Shown piece after piece: positions 62,768 through 64,000 of a stretch of DNA of 64,000 nucleotides (its first letter is position 1; each line of letters starts with the position of its first letter). Both the position numbers and the translations under genes were made by a program. Below the pieces are notes generated by a model. It made no database searches, was not told where the DNA came from, and saw nothing but the letters and a program-made list of their open reading frames with translations. Source of the stretch: Colletes latitarsis (Eukaryota > Arthropoda > Insecta > Hymenoptera > Colletidae); contig NC_135136.1 in assembly GCF_051014445.1 (NCBI RefSeq), positions 20,664,001-20,728,000 of the forward strand, in the 5' to 3' direction.

Positions 62768-64000
62768 TTACTACGTGATCCAAACCAGAAAAAACCCAGG
62801 ATCCGTTCAACAAGTATGTGAAGAATGCGAAAGTATGAGTCTGATGAGTGAAAATCCCAGGCCTAACCTGGACCTAACATGCGTTATCCTCTAAAATATT
62901 GATCGAAACCTGGTTTAATCGACTGTTTCAGTGTGGTACCACATTACTATGTGATCCAAACCAGAAAATAACCCAGGATCTGTTCAAGGAGTATGTGAAG
63001 TGTTGCGAAAGTATGAGTCTGATGAGGTCAAATCCCAGACCATTCCCAGACCTAACTTGCGTTATCCTCTAAAATATTGATCGAAACCAGCTTTAATCGA
63101 CTGTTTCAGTGTGGTACCACATTACTACGTGATCCAAACCAGAAAAAACCCAGGTTCTAGCCATCAAGTATGAGAAATATGCGAAAGAATGAGCCTGATG
63201 AGAGCAAATCCCAGACCTAACCTAGACCTTACATGCGTTATCCTTTAAAATATTGAGCGAAACCAGGTTTAATGGACTGTTTCAGTGTGGTACCACATTA
63301 CTTCGTGATCCAAACCAGAAAAAACCCAGGATCTGTTCAACAAGTATGTGAAAAACGCTAAAGTGTGAGCCTGATGAGGGCAAATCTTAGACCTAACCCA
63401 GACCTAAGATGCGCTAACCTCTAAAATATTTATCCAGACCAGGTTTCATTGAATGTTTCAGTGTGGTACCACTTTACTACGTGATCCAATCCAGAAATAG
63501 CCCAGGATCTAGCCATGAAGTATGAGAAATATGCGAAAGTAAGAGCCTGATGAGGGCAAATCCTAGAACTATCCCAGACCTAACTTGCGTTATCCTCTAA
63601 AATATTGATCGAAACCAGGTTTAATTGACTGTTTCAGCGTGGTACCACATTACTACGTGATACAATCCAGAAACAGCCCAGGATCTAGCCTTGAAGTATG
63701 AGAAATATGCGAAAGTATGAGCCTGATGAGAGCAAATCCCAGACCTAACCTAGACCTAACATGAATTATTCTCTAAAATATTGATCGAAACCAGGTTTAA
63801 TTGACTGTTCCAGTGTGGTCCCACATTACTACGTGATCCAAACCAGAAATAACCCTGGATCCGTTCAACAAGTATGTGAAGAATGCGAAAGTATGAGTCT
63901 GATGAGTGAAAATCCCAGGCCTAACCTAGACCTAACATGCGTTATCCTCTAAAATATTGATCCAAACCAGGTTTAATGGACTGTTTCAGCGTGGTACCAC

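Larger units (their letters stand above)
62724..62789. repeat. Internal 14-bp near-repeat inside the monomer (52-bp spacing)
   Basis: tgatcgaaaccagg (62,724-62,737) and tgatccaaaccaga (62,776-62,789) agree at 12 of 14 positions and lie 52 bp apart. A weaker third relative, tgatgagtgaaaatcccagg, begins at 62,842, 66 bp further on, and the next monomer starts the series again 58 bp later at 62,900. This could be a trace of an ancestral unit of about 58 bp, three to the monomer; that is inference from short matches. Confidence 0.5.
62707..62882. repeat. Reference satellite monomer (176 bp)
   Basis: This monomer is a convenient representative, running from gttatcc to the base before the next gttatcc at 62,883. 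In order it holds the AT-rich segment ctctaaaatatt, the dyad aaaccaggttt (62,730-62,740), the palindrome tgtggtaccaca (62,756-62,767), tgatccaaaccag (from 62,776), an A-rich run, a BamHI site ggatcc (62,799-62,804), the segment tatgtgaagaatgcg, and a closing pair of cctaac motifs 11 bp apart. Two main alternatives exist for the second half across the array: a form with ggatccgttcaacaagtatg and a form with ggatctagccatgaagtatg. Mixing of these halves with different first halves generates most of the subfamilies. Confidence 0.93.
1..64000. repeat. 176-bp satellite DNA array filling the entire window
   Basis: Every stretch read here is a variant of one 176-bp monomer in a single orientation. The anchor gttatcc (or gttgtcc, attattc in variant classes) returns every 176 bp, for example at 81, 257, 62,707 and 62,883. 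No non-satellite sequence, inversion or transposon interrupts the array. Length variants are rare and small: a 177-bp class, an 11-bp collapse and scattered 1-bp indels. Nucleosome-scale length, head-to-tail order and HOR structure are typical of centromeric or pericentromeric satellites; that placement is inference, since no CENP-A mapping or flanking sequence is available. I do not recognise the family and cannot assign a species. Confidence 0.98.
55088..64000. repeat. Mosaic satellite segment at the right edge
   Basis: Blocks copied within this segment include about 55,135-56,050 to 60,065-60,980 (offset 4,930; tatcaagtcc at 55,331 and 60,261, the private gattgatgga at 56,031 and 60,961). 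A block near 59,221 returns at 60,981 (1,760 bp). The block 59,241-60,142 returns at 61,529-62,430 (2,288 bp), with a 528-bp trimer at 61,001 and 61,529. The private change gtttctgtg marks 59,934, 60,110, 62,222 and 62,398. The stretch 56,500-57,780 and the region after 62,430 resemble the 177-bp-rich monomers of 36,700-37,800. The array runs off the window. Confidence 0.75.

Noticed and set aside
62799..62804. Regular BamHI (ggatcc) and KpnI (ggtacc) sites
   Set aside because: They are useful as subfamily markers, but they are parts of the monomer and not evidence of cloning vector or engineered sequence.
1..64000. CRISPR array, because of regular repeats
   Set aside because: There are no unique spacers: the complete 176-bp period is repeat, monomers diverge by scattered substitutions, and no cas-like frame is present.

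Overview
The whole window, from the first base to the last, is one uninterrupted array of a single satellite DNA family. The monomer is 176 bp; the anchor gttatcc recurs at 81, 257 and onward to 62,707 and 62,883. I count roughly 364 monomers, all head to tail in the same orientation. I found no protein-coding gene, RNA gene, transposon, CRISPR array or non-satellite spacer. The organism is therefore a eukaryote, and the most likely setting is a centromeric or pericentromeric array, because the monomer is nucleosome-sized, homogeneous, organised in higher-order repeats (HORs) and free of insertions. I do not recognise the monomer as any satellite I know (it is not human alpha satellite or Arabidopsis 178-bp) and cannot name the species, or say whether it is plant or animal.

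The information in the array is in how diverged monomers are ordered. Two HOR families alternate. Family H (about 3.0-3.3 kb, 17-19 monomers) occurs at about 10,020-13,024 and as three tandem copies at 21,964-30,620; 1-5,631 is H-like. Family J (about 2.8 kb, nominally 16 monomers) occurs as three copies at 13,560-21,573 and again from 34,136. Two very young amplifications lie on top: a 4,921-bp tandem duplication (34,758-39,678 and 39,679-44,599, three mismatches seen) and a 2,706-bp block repeated at a 3,344-bp offset (49,038-51,743 and 52,382-55,087, two mismatches seen). The segments 5,632-10,019, 30,621-34,135, 44,600-49,037 and 55,088-64,000 are finer mosaics, with blocks copied at offsets of 176, 352, 528, 704, 1,584, 1,760, 2,288 and about 4,930 bp. 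Nearly all are whole multiples of the monomer, as expected from in-register unequal exchange or break-induced copying.

Within the monomer the clearest structures are two short dyads 15 bp apart: AAACC-N-GGTTT, and a palindrome centred on GGTACC (12 bp, extending to a perfect 16 bp in one subfamily). There is also a 12-of-14-base direct repeat spaced 52 bp, and an 11-bp direct repeat that has collapsed once and been inherited by HOR copies. Open reading frames of 63-71 codons recur, but they are by-products of the repeat: 176 is not divisible by 3, and a TAA in the next monomer closes the frame.

All coordinates of duplicated blocks were found by eye from private variants. Offsets are reliable where anchors are given, but edges may be off by a few bases and mismatch counts may be low.
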